Shown here piece after piece: positions 8,178 through 16,107 of a stretch of DNA of 64,000 nt. Under the pieces are notes generated by a model that saw nothing but the letters and a program-made list of their open reading frames with translations, had not been told where the DNA came from and did no database searches. Position 1 is the stretch's first letter. Each line of letters begins with the position of its first letter. The stretch spans positions 248,001 to 312,000 of the forward strand of contig NZ_JAOWKZ010000005.1 in assembly GCF_025751495.1 (NCBI RefSeq). The letters run 5' to 3'. A program made the translations under genes and the position numbers. Origin of the DNA: Albidovulum litorale (lineage in GTDB: Bacteria; Pseudomonadota; Alphaproteobacteria; Rhodobacterales; Rhodobacteraceae).

Positions 8178-8461
8178 TGAATCTTACCGGCGGGATCGTC
8201 CTCTTTGCGGTCATCTGGTTTCTGGTCTTCTTCATCGCCTTGCAGATCCGGCCGAAAAGCCAGGCCGAGGCGGGCGAGGTGGTGCCCGGCACCCCGGCAG
8301 GCGCTCCGGCGCAGGTTCAGATGAAGCGCAAGGTCGTGGCGACGACCATGGTCGCCGTCATCGTCTGGTCGGTGATCGCGAGCGTGGTCCTGTCGGGCGC
8401 GGTGACATTGCGCGACATCGACTGGTTCGGGCGGCTGGGTCCCGAGACGACTGCCGAATAG
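8177..8461 (+). CDS. DUF1467 family membrane protein
   Basis: A 94-residue inner-membrane protein with two predicted transmembrane helices, at about residues 5-25 (ILFAVIWFLVFFIALQI-like) and 55-78. A Pro/Ala/Gly-rich loop lies between them. The family is small and of unknown function. The start overlaps the mce stop by one base (TGATG), and the stop lies 14 bases from the convergent ArsR-type gene. Confidence 0.85.
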   Translation: MNLTGGIVLFAVIWFLVFFIALQIRPKSQAEAGEVVPGTPAGAPAQVQMKRKVVATTMVAVIVWSVIASVVLSGAVTLRDIDWFGRLGPETTAE

Positions 8462-8475
8462 GCTGCCTGACCGCG

Positions 8476-8835
8476 TCAGCCCTGCTTGCAGAAGAGGTCG
8501 TAGAGAACGCCGATGACCTTTTCAGTCCGGGGATCGGACAGCGAATAATAGATCGCCTTGCCGTCACGGCGGGCCGATACAAGCCCCTCGAGGCGCAGCC
8601 GGGACAGTTGCTGGCTGACCGCCGCCTGACGCGAGGAGAGGAGCTGTTCCAGTTCGGTCACCGATTTCTCGCCGGTTGACAGATAACACAGGATCATCAG
8701 CCGGCCTTCATGGGCCAGAGCTTTCAGAAAGCTCGATGCGGCATCGGCACTCGTCACCATATCCGAGGGCGTCAGGTCGTGGTGACGATCGGTCTTTTCA
8801 GCCGTTCTTATGTGATCGAGTTGGTCCAAGGCCAT
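8476..8835 (-). CDS. SqrR/BigR-type ArsR-family repressor
   Basis: A 119-residue winged helix-turn-helix repressor. The recognition helix region is SSRQAAVSQQLSRLR. Two cysteines, C50 in MILCYL and C116 in LFCKQG, are 66 residues apart. This is the same spacing as the persulfide-sensing pair of SqrR (C41/C107), from memory, and the local sequences match. The protein is therefore expected to form a tetrasulfide bridge with reactive sulfur and release DNA. The metal-binding motif of classical ArsR is absent. No sulfide:quinone reductase gene is in the window, so targets are elsewhere or are the adjacent flavin reductase. Tandem TGACGTA repeats lie about 95-130 bases upstream. Confidence 0.85.
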   Translation of the reverse strand: MALDQLDHIRTAEKTDRHHDLTPSDMVTSADAASSFLKALAHEGRLMILCYLSTGEKSVTELEQLLSSRQAAVSQQLSRLRLEGLVSARRDGKAIYYSLSDPRTEKVIGVLYDLFCKQG

Positions 8836-8929
8836 TTCGGTCCTGTATCGTTGGTCGCCATAAATATAAGCGCCGCTTTATCGCGACGCCAGTCTTTCGC
8901 CAAGCTGGCATTCGTTTGTGGCAATATGG

Positions 8930-8963
8930 TGACGTAGGGTCAACAAGGATGACGTAACGTCAA
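8930..8963. promoter_or_regulatory. tandem TGACGTA-type sites upstream of the SqrR-like gene
   Basis: TGACGTAGGGTCAA at 8930-8943 and TGACGTAACGTCAA at 8950-8963 start exactly 20 bases apart. The second contains the perfect palindrome TGACGT-A-ACGTCA and overlaps the end of the flavin reductase gene. The arrangement, two sites on the same helical face, suggests cooperative repressor binding. The binder is not proven; the ArsR-family product is the nearest candidate. Confidence 0.5.
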
Positions 8964-9469
8964 TCGTGGTGCAGGAAGTCGCCGTAGCGTCCGCCCCAGA
9001 ACAAAAGCGGCTCACCCTCGCGCAGGGCGGCGCGCAGGACCCGGCCGACGATGATCGCGTGATCGCCGCCTTCATGCATGGCATGGGCGGCGCAGTCGAA
9101 CCGCGCGAGGCATTCGGGCAGCAGCGGCAGGCCTTCGGGGGTCTGGCCGAGATCCAGACCCTCGAAACTGCCGCCAGCGCGCGAAAACCGCTGGCAGAGG
9201 GAAAGCTGGTCGGCGGCAAGGACATGGATGGAAAAATGTGAGGCGGCGGCAAAGGCCGGGAAGCGCTGCGAATTGCGCGCCGGGCACCAGAGGACGAGCG
9301 GCGGGTCGATCGAGACGGAGGTGAAGCTGTTGGCGGTGATCCCGACCGGGCCACGGTCGCCGAGGGTGGTGACGACGGTCACGCCGGTCGCGTAGCGCCC
9401 GAGCGCGGCGCGGAAGTCCTCCGGTCGTCCGGAATCCGGTGTGATATGGTCCATGATACGCCCTGTCAT
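8960..9469 (-). CDS. flavin reductase-like FMN-binding protein
   Basis: A 169-residue split-barrel FMN-binding protein of the flavin reductase family. It would supply reduced flavin to a two-component monooxygenase or reduce FMN/FAD with NAD(P)H. The family pattern is clear: the [13 protein letters not shown] block, then [20 protein letters not shown], then NFSIHVLA-like and a C-terminal FWGGRYGDF. The start may be 9469 or the internal ATG at 9454 (MDHITPD); the longer form is listed. No monooxygenase partner is adjacent. Its 3' end carries one of the tandem palindromes listed separately, upstream of the SqrR-like gene. Confidence 0.88.
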   Translation of the reverse strand: MTGRIMDHITPDSGRPEDFRAALGRYATGVTVVTTLGDRGPVGITANSFTSVSIDPPLVLWCPARNSQRFPAFAAASHFSIHVLAADQLSLCQRFSRAGGSFEGLDLGQTPEGLPLLPECLARFDCAAHAMHEGGDHAIIVGRVLRAALREGEPLLFWGGRYGDFLHHD

Positions 9470-9573
9470 TTTCGCCGGGGACGGATCACCCGGCGTCGCG
9501 GCGACAGGAAAACCACAATCGGGCGTCGGTGACTACCCGTAACCGCCGCGATGGCGGTCGCCGTCTAGGGAGA

Positions 9574-9723
9574 TCAGGCTTCTTCTTCGCCGGTATCGAC
9601 CAGCCAGCCACCCGGACCGGCGATGCGATCTGGAAGCGCGAGGATCATGATTTCGCGCAGGACGAGGCAGGCAAAGAGGCTCGCTGCCACTTCATCGAAA
9701 GAAATCTGACTAAGGAAACTCAT
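9574..9723 (-). CDS. small hypothetical protein
   Basis: A 49-residue reading frame whose ATG at 9723 is preceded by GGAGAG at good spacing. The longer in-frame ATG at 9921 adds a low-complexity extension without a good site. The product has a central hydrophobic segment (VAASLFACLVLREIMILAL) and an acidic EEEA end. I recognise no family. It lies in a 490-base stretch with no other gene, divergent from the DUF475 gene. Confidence 0.42.
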   Translation of the reverse strand: MSFLSQISFDEVAASLFACLVLREIMILALPDRIAGPGGWLVDTGEEEA

Positions 9724-9959
9724 ATTACTCTCCGTTGCCCTTGCCGCCAATCTGCCGGGCAATGCGGGCACGAATACGGCGCTGCCGGGGCAATTCGCTG
9801 CTTTTATGGCGGCAGCGGTTTCCGGGTGGCGCACGATCACGTCATGGCGGGGATAATTGGTGCGGAGGAGCGACGGGTGGTTGCCCTTTGCCGGCGGCAT
9901 GCATATGTCGCCCCCATCCACTCACGGCGGCCCGAAGGGGGCGGCGAACGGAGCGTCAG

Positions 9960-11003
9960 ATGGCAAGCACCGCGATCCACTACTTCCGCTGGGCGTTTCT
10001 GGTGACCATGGCCGGTCTTGCCGCGGCGTTCTGGTTGGGATGGGGGTACAGCGACAATCTTGGCGGGGCGATAAGCTTTTTCCTGATCGGCGCCGTTCTT
10101 GCGGTTCTGGAAATCTCGCTGTCCTTCGACAATGCCATCGTCAATGCCAACAAGCTGAAAGATATGGACCCGGTCTGGCAGCGGCGCTTCCTGACCTGGG
10201 GTATCCTGATCGCGGTCTTCGGCATGCGGATCATCTTTCCCTTGCTCATCGTGGTCGTGGCAGCCGGGATCGGACCGGTGGAGGCGGTGAAGCTCGCGGC
10301 CCTGCACCCGGACGAATATGCCCGCATCATCGGCTCCGCGCATATTTCGATCGCAGCTTTCGGCGGCACGTTCCTGATGATGGTGGCGCTCAACTACTTC
10401 ATCGACGAGGGCAAGGAGGTCGACTGGATCCGAACGCTGGAATGCCAACTCCGCCGCTGCGCCTCGGTCCGCGGGCTGGAGATCGCGCTTGTTCTGGCCG
10501 TTGTGCTGGTCTTTGCCAGCGTCATGGCGGCCGATGACCGGGCGCGGTTTCTCTTCGCGGCGATCGGCGGGCTTCTAACCTATCTGGCGGTCGAGGTGCT
10601 GGGCCATGTGCTTGACGCCCGCCAGCGCACGGTGGGCGTGGCCGCGCAAGGGGGTCTTGGCGCCTTTCTCTACCTTGAAGTGCTTGACGCTTCCTTCAGC
10701 TTCGACGGGGTTATCGGTGCCTTCGCGCTGACCCATAACCTCTTTCTGATTGCCATCGGCCTGGGCATCGGGGCGATGTATGTGCGGTCGATGACGATCA
10801 TGCTGGTCGAACGCCAGACGCTGGCGCATTTCCGCTATCTGGAGCATGGGGCGTTCTATTCGATCCTTGTGCTCAGCGTGATCATGTTCGCCCAGACGCT
10901 CTGGCATATTCCGGAACTGGTGACCGGGGTCCTGGGATCGGCTTTCATCGGCATCGCGCTCGTCTCGTCGATCCTTCACAACCGCCGTCAGACCGCGTCC
11001 TGA
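9960..11003 (+). CDS. DUF475 family integral membrane protein
   Basis: A 347-residue inner-membrane protein with about nine predicted transmembrane segments, related to the TerC/Alx superfamily. The family pattern LEISLSFDNAIVNANKL appears near residue 55, and its partner LDASFSFDGVIGAFALT near residue 240; the acidic residues in these two repeats are thought to line a metal-ion path in TerC relatives. The start at 9960 was chosen for GGAG 7 bases upstream; the ATG at 9735 would add 75 residues of non-membrane sequence. Likely role is metal or stress homeostasis, not established. Confidence 0.85.
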   Translation: MASTAIHYFRWAFLVTMAGLAAAFWLGWGYSDNLGGAISFFLIGAVLAVLEISLSFDNAIVNANKLKDMDPVWQRRFLTWGILIAVFGMRIIFPLLIVVVAAGIGPVEAVKLAALHPDEYARIIGSAHISIAAFGGTFLMMVALNYFIDEGKEVDWIRTLECQLRRCASVRGLEIALVLAVVLVFASVMAADDRARFLFAAIGGLLTYLAVEVLGHVLDARQRTVGVAAQGGLGAFLYLEVLDASFSFDGVIGAFALTHNLFLIAIGLGIGAMYVRSMTIMLVERQTLAHFRYLEHGAFYSILVLSVIMFAQTLWHIPELVTGVLGSAFIGIALVSSILHNRRQTAS

Positions 11004-11203
11004 CCGTGAGAGCTACCTGTTTCTGATGGATGCTACTCGAGCGTAGACCGAAACGCGTGGCGCGACGCAAACAGAACGGGTCCGCAATCAAGGGCTTTAC
11101 CGACCTTCAACGGGACCGACAATCGTCCGGCTTGCGTAGTGCGTGGGGCAATGACCGCAAAGGCGTCTGCCCGGATCGGCACGAATTTCGGAGATGAAAG
11201 AAT

Positions 11204-11860
11204 TCAGAACCCCGGCAGGGGCAGCGTTTCGCCCAGAAGATAGACGACGACGGGCACCGGTGCGACGGCGAGGGCCACTGTTGCGAAGGTGGCGAGCGGG
11301 GAAAATAGCCGGCTCATACCTGCCAGCAGCAGGATGCCACCGCCGCCGCCCAGCACTGAATTGCCCGGCAGGTTGATGAGTAGGGCGAGCAGCACATAGC
11401 GTTGCGACCGGACGAGGGGAGACAGAAAGTGTGGCAGGCGGTCGCGGAGTGCCGCCAGCCGCTCCTCGCGGTCAAGCGGCTCCAGTGTCGCGACAAGTGC
11501 GGCCGCACGGGCAAGCTTCAGGTCCTCAAGCGCCCGCCGCAGCACCGGATAGGGCAGATACGCGCCCGCCGCGAAGGCAAGCGTCAGGCCGAGGAGCGTC
11601 GCCGCCCAGATGAAGGGCGCAATTACCGCGCCTTCGACCATCAACAGCGTCAGGCCCAGTTCCACGCCCGGGACGAAGGGTATCGCGATCAACAGCGCAT
11701 AGGCCAGTAGAAGCGCGGCAAGAAACCCGATCCCCGCCATCGGATTCGCTTTCAGGGCGGCCCCCTCGGTCATGGTCCAGCCGATCAGCCAATGGGCCAA
11801 AAAGACAAGCAGGGCCAGAAGCGCGAGGCGTACGACAATCCGGGCGAAGCGGTCGTTCAT
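11204..11860 (-). CDS. polytopic inner-membrane protein
   Basis: About 218 residues from the ATG at 11860, which has a GGGGAAAAGG site; the upstream ATG at 12007 would run through a region that overlaps ynjD. It has about five hydrophobic segments and a cytoplasmic loop (LEPLDREERLAALRDRL). It looks loosely like the VTT/TVP38/DedA superfamily in segment layout (a GNSVLGGGGGILLLAG re-entrant-like stretch), but I cannot confirm that. It is the last gene of the operon that begins at 18258, 91 bases after ynjD. Bases 11004-11203, downstream, show nothing. Confidence 0.7.
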   Translation of the reverse strand: MNDRFARIVVRLALLALLVFLAHWLIGWTMTEGAALKANPMAGIGFLAALLLAYALLIAIPFVPGVELGLTLLMVEGAVIAPFIWAATLLGLTLAFAAGAYLPYPVLRRALEDLKLARAAALVATLEPLDREERLAALRDRLPHFLSPLVRSQRYVLLALLINLPGNSVLGGGGGILLLAGMSRLFSPLATFATVALAVAPVPVVVYLLGETLPLPGF

Positions 11861-11951
11861 TGCCTTTTCCCCGCGCACTCGGCCGGTTCCTTGCCGACAT
11901 ACATGGCGATTGCCCCCGTTCCCGTCCGGGGGAAGAATACGCGCTCTGGCG

Positions 11952-12590
11952 TCAGCCGCCCAGTGGAATGACAGGTCCGTCCGCCGCCGCCGCGTCGGCC
12001 TCGTCATGGGTGACCATCAGAACCGGGATATCCCGGTCGCGGATATGGTCGAATACAAAGCGGCGCAGGTCTGCGCGCAGATCCGGGTCGAGTTTGGAGA
12101 AGGGTTCATCGAGGAGGAGCGCGCAAGGTTCAGCCAGAAGCGTCCGCATCAGCGCGGCGCGGGCGCGTTGCCCGCCCGACAAGGTCGCCGGATCGCGGTC
12201 GGCGAAACCGGCAAGCCCGGCCTTATCAAGTGCCGTCTCGATGGATGCCCTTCGCATGGCGCGGCCCCGGACATGGGAGGCAAGGCCGAAGGCGAGGTTG
12301 TCGCCCACCGACAGGTGCGGGAAAAGCGCCGCATCCTGAAACAGGATGCCGATCCGGCGCGCCTCGGCGGGCAGACGGGTAACATCCTGTCCGTCGAGGA
12401 TCACCGTGCCAGTGGCGTGGAACCCCCGCGCCAGATGTCCGCCGATGAAGTCCATCAGCGTCGATTTGCCAATGCCCGAGGGGCCGACGATGGTCGTCAC
12501 CGTACTTGGAGGCACAGTGAGCGTCAGCGGTGCGAACAGGGGCGCCTCCCCGGCGTGAATTGTTACGGAGTTCAATTCCAACCCCCTCAT
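11952..12590 (-). CDS. ynjD: ABC transporter ATP-binding protein, YnjD-like
   Basis: ATPase subunit of an importer. The 212 residues contain Walker A GPSGIGKST (residue 36 on), the Q-loop in ILFQDAALFPHLS, signature LSGGQ, Walker B ALLLDEP and the H-loop THDEAD. The short length and lack of a regulatory C-terminal domain match E. coli YnjD. The start codon overlaps the permease stop (ATGA), indicating translational coupling. With the two-domain permease and the periplasmic protein upstream it forms a complete importer; YnjBCD-type systems have no firmly established substrate. Confidence 0.9.
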   Translation of the reverse strand: MRGLELNSVTIHAGEAPLFAPLTLTVPPSTVTTIVGPSGIGKSTLMDFIGGHLARGFHATGTVILDGQDVTRLPAEARRIGILFQDAALFPHLSVGDNLAFGLASHVRGRAMRRASIETALDKAGLAGFADRDPATLSGGQRARAALMRTLLAEPCALLLDEPFSKLDPDLRADLRRFVFDHIRDRDIPVLMVTHDEADAAAADGPVIPLGG

Positions 12591-14296
12591 CCCGCGTCTC
12601 CTTGTAGCCCGGCGCGGTGGCGGTGAAGGAAGCCGGGCAGGGCCAAAGCCGCCAGATAGGCCGCGAAGGGCAGGACGGCCTGCAAGACCGCATAGACGCC
12701 CGTGACACGTCTGTCGGAACCTGAGGAGAGCGTGACCGCCTCGGTCGTCAGCGTCGCGATCCGGCCCGACCCCATGAAGAGCGTGGGCAGGTATTGCGCC
12801 ACTGACACCGCGAAGCCGATGGCCGCAGCGGTCATCAGCGGACGCAGGAGGATGGGCAGTTTCACCGCGACGAGCCTGCGAACCGGACCGGCCCCCAAAG
12901 CCGCGGCGGCGCGGACAAGGCGCGGATCAAGTGCCCGCCACGGGTCGCTGAGCGCGATCATGACATAGGGAAACACGAAGAGTGCCTGTGCCCAGATGAC
13001 GGTGACCATACCCCCCGACAGGCCCGCCCGGAGGAAAGTCACGTTCAGCCCGTAGAGAAAGGCGATCTGCGGCACCAGAAGCGGCAGATAGATCAGCGCC
13101 TCGGCCCAGCCTGCACGGGGCAGGCGGGCGCGGTCTTCGCCTTCGAGCCAGGCCACGGCGAGCGCGACCGACAGCAGTGTCGTGGCCCCGCCGATGACAA
13201 TCGTGTTGTTCAGCGCCATGCCCCAGCCGCCCGCAGGCTGCATCCAGGCCTTAAGGCTCCAGCTTTCGGGCAGGGCATTGGGGAAGGACCAGCGCCAGGC
13301 AAGGGACCAGATCAGAAGCGAGACCAGCGCCAGTGCGCCCAATGCCATCAGTATCAGCACTGCGCCGCCCGCCGCCATCAGTCCGGGCTCGGCCGACACC
13401 CCGCGTCCACCGCGCCTTATCCAGATACGGCCGAGGCGGGCGCAAAGCCGTTCGGCGCCGAACCATGCGGCGATGCCCGCGATGACGACACCGCTTTGCA
13501 GCAACGCGGCGGCCGAGGCGGGCAGGATGAGCGTGGTATCGGCCGCCAGAAACCAGCGGGTGACCGCAACCGACAAAACCGGTGGATTGGAGCGGCCAAG
13601 GATGATCGCCATGTCCACGACCGACAGCGCGAAAGAGAGAACGACGTAAACCGGCAGGCGAATGAGCGGATAAAGCTGCGGCAGGATCACCTTGATCCAG
13701 ACCACGCCCCGCCCGTAGCCCAAGGCGCGGCCTGCCGACAGGTGCCGCCGGACCGGCAGCTGCGACAGCGCGGCGAGGATCACCAGAAGGAAGAACGGCA
13801 CTTCCTTCACCAAGAGCCCGAAGATCAGTGCGAGGCCCAACGGGTCATTCACTGTCGCCACATCGGGCGGCAGGTCCCAGCCGGTTGCCCATGGGCTGAT
13901 CATCCTAGCAATCCAGCCCGATGGCGCGATGAGGAAGGCGAGCCCGATGGCCAGCGCGGCATGTGGCGTCGCCAGGAACGGCGTCAAAAGCCGCGCACCG
14001 CCCTTCAGCCCGAACCGGTCATACATTACGGCGGCGAAACCGACCGCGAGCGCCAGCGCCAGTGCGGTGGAGGCGAAGCCGGTCCAGAGCGTCAGTGTCA
14101 GGCTGGTGCCAAACCCCGGCAGGGCAAAAAGCCGCCGCCACGAGTCAAGCGACCACTCCACCGCCCCGATGGCCGGAAGGATACCGAAAGCCGCGCGCGT
14201 CGTTTCCCACAAACCCGCGAGGATCGGCAACACGAGGCCGCCCGCGACAAGGGCGAGGACAATCAGGCGAAGCTTGCGGCCTTCGGGTGCGGTCAT
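12587..14296 (-). CDS. ynjC: fused two-domain ABC permease, YnjC-like
   Basis: A 569-residue membrane permease that carries both transmembrane halves of the importer in one chain, like E. coli YnjC. Each half is about six helices. An EAA-type coupling loop is visible in the first half (LSAGRALGYGRGVVWIKVILPQ) and again in the second (RAAAALGAGPVRRLVAVKLP). I chose ATG at 14296, which overlaps the upstream stop as ATGA; the ATG at 14317 would overlap the preceding gene by 25 bases. Confidence 0.9.
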   Translation of the reverse strand: MTAPEGRKLRLIVLALVAGGLVLPILAGLWETTRAAFGILPAIGAVEWSLDSWRRLFALPGFGTSLTLTLWTGFASTALALALAVGFAAVMYDRFGLKGGARLLTPFLATPHAALAIGLAFLIAPSGWIARMISPWATGWDLPPDVATVNDPLGLALIFGLLVKEVPFFLLVILAALSQLPVRRHLSAGRALGYGRGVVWIKVILPQLYPLIRLPVYVVLSFALSVVDMAIILGRSNPPVLSVAVTRWFLAADTTLILPASAAALLQSGVVIAGIAAWFGAERLCARLGRIWIRRGGRGVSAEPGLMAAGGAVLILMALGALALVSLLIWSLAWRWSFPNALPESWSLKAWMQPAGGWGMALNNTIVIGGATTLLSVALAVAWLEGEDRARLPRAGWAEALIYLPLLVPQIAFLYGLNVTFLRAGLSGGMVTVIWAQALFVFPYVMIALSDPWRALDPRLVRAAAALGAGPVRRLVAVKLPILLRPLMTAAAIGFAVSVAQYLPTLFMGSGRIATLTTEAVTLSSGSDRRVTGVYAVLQAVLPFAAYLAALALPGFLHRHRAGLQGDAG

Positions 14297-15480
14297 TCGG
14301 TGTAGCGCCGCGCCCATTCCTCGGCGATGCGCGTCATCCAGCTTGGATGCGGCTCATTGAGGGTGCGGCCAAGCTCTTCGTTCGTCGGCAGAGCGGGCGA
14401 CGAGGGCAGCGCCGCGAAGGCCGCCCGCGCCGCGTCATCCAGCTTCGCAGGGTCCAGCACCGAATAGCTGCCCAAGACGGTGATATCCTGTGCCTTGGCC
14501 TGCGTGGCGGGGTCCAGCAGGAAGTTCGCCACCACCATCGCGCCTTCCTTGTTGGCGGCGTTGAAGGGGATGGCGACGAAACTGATATTGCCGATGGAGC
14601 CGCCTTCGGGCGCGTAGCTGCGCACGGTTTCCGGCAGCAGGCCGCGTTCCACGGCGGCGGCAGCAGCAGCCGGATCAAAGGCCATGGCGAAATCGACCTC
14701 GCCGTCATTCAGCATCTGCTGCAGGATACTTTCGTTTTCGGGGAAAGTGCTGCCCTCGCGCCAGAGCGTCGGGCGCAACTCGTCATACCACGCCCAGAGC
14801 GGGGCGGTGGCGGTTTCGAAGGCCTCGTCCGTCGCCTCTCCCTGCAGGACCGACGCATCGGGGGTCAGTTCGATCAGCGCCTGCTTGAGAAATGTCGCGC
14901 CCATGAAGTTCGACACCGCCGGATGGGTGAAACGGCCGGGACTGGCCGTCGACCAGTCGAGAAGCGCCGCCATCGATTTCGGCGGCTCGGCCACCCGGGC
15001 GGAATCATAAGTCAGCACAAACTTTGCCAGCCGCCAGGGGCTCTCATAGCCCTCGGTCGCGATGGTGAAATCGACAACCGCCGCCGACCCCTCGGAAAGG
15101 TCGAGGTATTTCGCATTCGGTAGATCGCTCAAGAACGGCCCGAGCAGAAGGCCCTGTTGCTTCATCGACAGGAAATTGGCTCCGTTGATCCAGATCATGT
15201 CGACCGAGCCGCCTTCCGTCTGCCCCGCCGCCTTTTCGGCGATGACGCGGGTGACGGCCTCGGCGGTATCGGTCAGCTTTACTTGCTGGATCGTAATCCC
15301 GTATTCCGCCTCCAGTTGCCCGCTCGCCCAGGCGATGAAATCGTTGGTGCGCTCATCCCCGCCCCAGGCGTTCCAGTAGACGGTCTGGCCCTTGGCGGCG
15401 GCGACGGTGTCGTCCCAGCTGTTGGCAAGGGCCGGAAGGGCGATGCCGGTTGCAAGGGCGGCGAGTAGGGGTAGGCGCAT
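14293..15480 (-). CDS. ynjB: periplasmic substrate-binding protein, YnjB-like
   Basis: A 395-residue extracytoplasmic binding protein. A signal peptide is clear (MRLPLLAALATGIALPALA, then cleavage near NSWDD). The mature protein starts with the family block TVYWNAWGGDERTNDFIAW and continues with DMIWINGANF. This pattern is that of the YnjB subgroup rather than the spermidine or iron binders. It delivers the ligand to YnjC/YnjD. The gene lies 15 bases after the CDP-alcohol phosphotransferase gene in the operon. Confidence 0.9.
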   Translation of the reverse strand: MRLPLLAALATGIALPALANSWDDTVAAAKGQTVYWNAWGGDERTNDFIAWASGQLEAEYGITIQQVKLTDTAEAVTRVIAEKAAGQTEGGSVDMIWINGANFLSMKQQGLLLGPFLSDLPNAKYLDLSEGSAAVVDFTIATEGYESPWRLAKFVLTYDSARVAEPPKSMAALLDWSTASPGRFTHPAVSNFMGATFLKQALIELTPDASVLQGEATDEAFETATAPLWAWYDELRPTLWREGSTFPENESILQQMLNDGEVDFAMAFDPAAAAAAVERGLLPETVRSYAPEGGSIGNISFVAIPFNAANKEGAMVVANFLLDPATQAKAQDITVLGSYSVLDPAKLDDAARAAFAALPSSPALPTNEELGRTLNEPHPSWMTRIAEEWARRYTE

Positions 15481-15495
15481 GGATACTCCTGTCGG

Positions 15496-16107
15496 TCAGT
15501 TATGGTCGAAGGCCCGCCAGCCCTGATGCCAGCGGGTCAGGGTGGTCAGCGCGCAGAGCGCGGCGAAGGTCCAGGCAAGCGCCGGGAACGCAGCGGGCCA
15601 GAGGCACATGGCGATGAAAAGCCCGATGGTCTCGGTCCCCTCGGTCAGCCCGCCGATATAATAGATACCCTTGGTCGGGTAGGCGTCAGCCGTCCGGCCG
15701 GTCTTGGCCGCGATGGAGGCGAAGGCGAGGAAACTAGATCCGGTGCCGACGAAACTGGCGATCAGCACGGCGGCAGGCAGGGCATTGGTGGCGGGATCGG
15801 CCAGCGCGAAGCCCAAGGGCACCAGTGCATAAAAGACGAAGTCGAGCGCGATGTCGAGGAAAGCCCCCCGGTCGGTCGGCTGCGTCATCCGCGCCATGAT
15901 CCCGTCCATCCCGTCGGCAATGCGGTTGGCGAGGATGAGAATGAGCGCGGGCAGATAGGCCCCTAAGGCCAGCGCGCCAATCGCCAGCAGCCCCAGCCCG
16001 AATCCGCAAATCGTCACCTGATCGGCACTCACGCCTCGCGTCACCAGCGCGCGGGCGGGCCCGTGGAGAGTGGCGCGGACAAGAGGCAGCAGGTGACGGT
16101 CGAGCAT
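15496..16107 (-). CDS. ynjF: CDP-alcohol phosphotransferase, YnjF-like
   Basis: A 203-residue membrane enzyme that would transfer a phospho-alcohol from a CDP-activated lipid. The family motif is DG-IM-AR, seven residues, G-AFL-D-IAL-D, within ADGMDGIMARMTQPTDRG and FLDIALDF. The seven-residue gap is one shorter than in PgsA, as in E. coli YnjF, and the GTGSSFLAFAS and YYIGGLTEGTETI blocks also match that protein. Six helices are predicted. Its acceptor lipid is not established. The start (16107) touches the stop of the TVP38-reductase gene, so the two are coupled. Confidence 0.9.
   Translation of the reverse strand: MLDRHLLPLVRATLHGPARALVTRGVSADQVTICGFGLGLLAIGALALGAYLPALILILANRIADGMDGIMARMTQPTDRGAFLDIALDFVFYALVPLGFALADPATNALPAAVLIASFVGTGSSFLAFASIAAKTGRTADAYPTKGIYYIGGLTEGTETIGLFIAMCLWPAAFPALAWTFAALCALTTLTRWHQGWRAFDHN

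Noticed and set aside
8910-8925. ATTC-N8-CAAT as an SqrR operator
   Set aside because: One mismatch to the motif I recall and no symmetry beyond that; the TGACGTA pair is the stronger signal.
11004-11203. Short frames after the DUF475 gene
   Set aside because: No ribosome site, no hydrophobic or family pattern, and no hairpin convincing enough to call a terminator.
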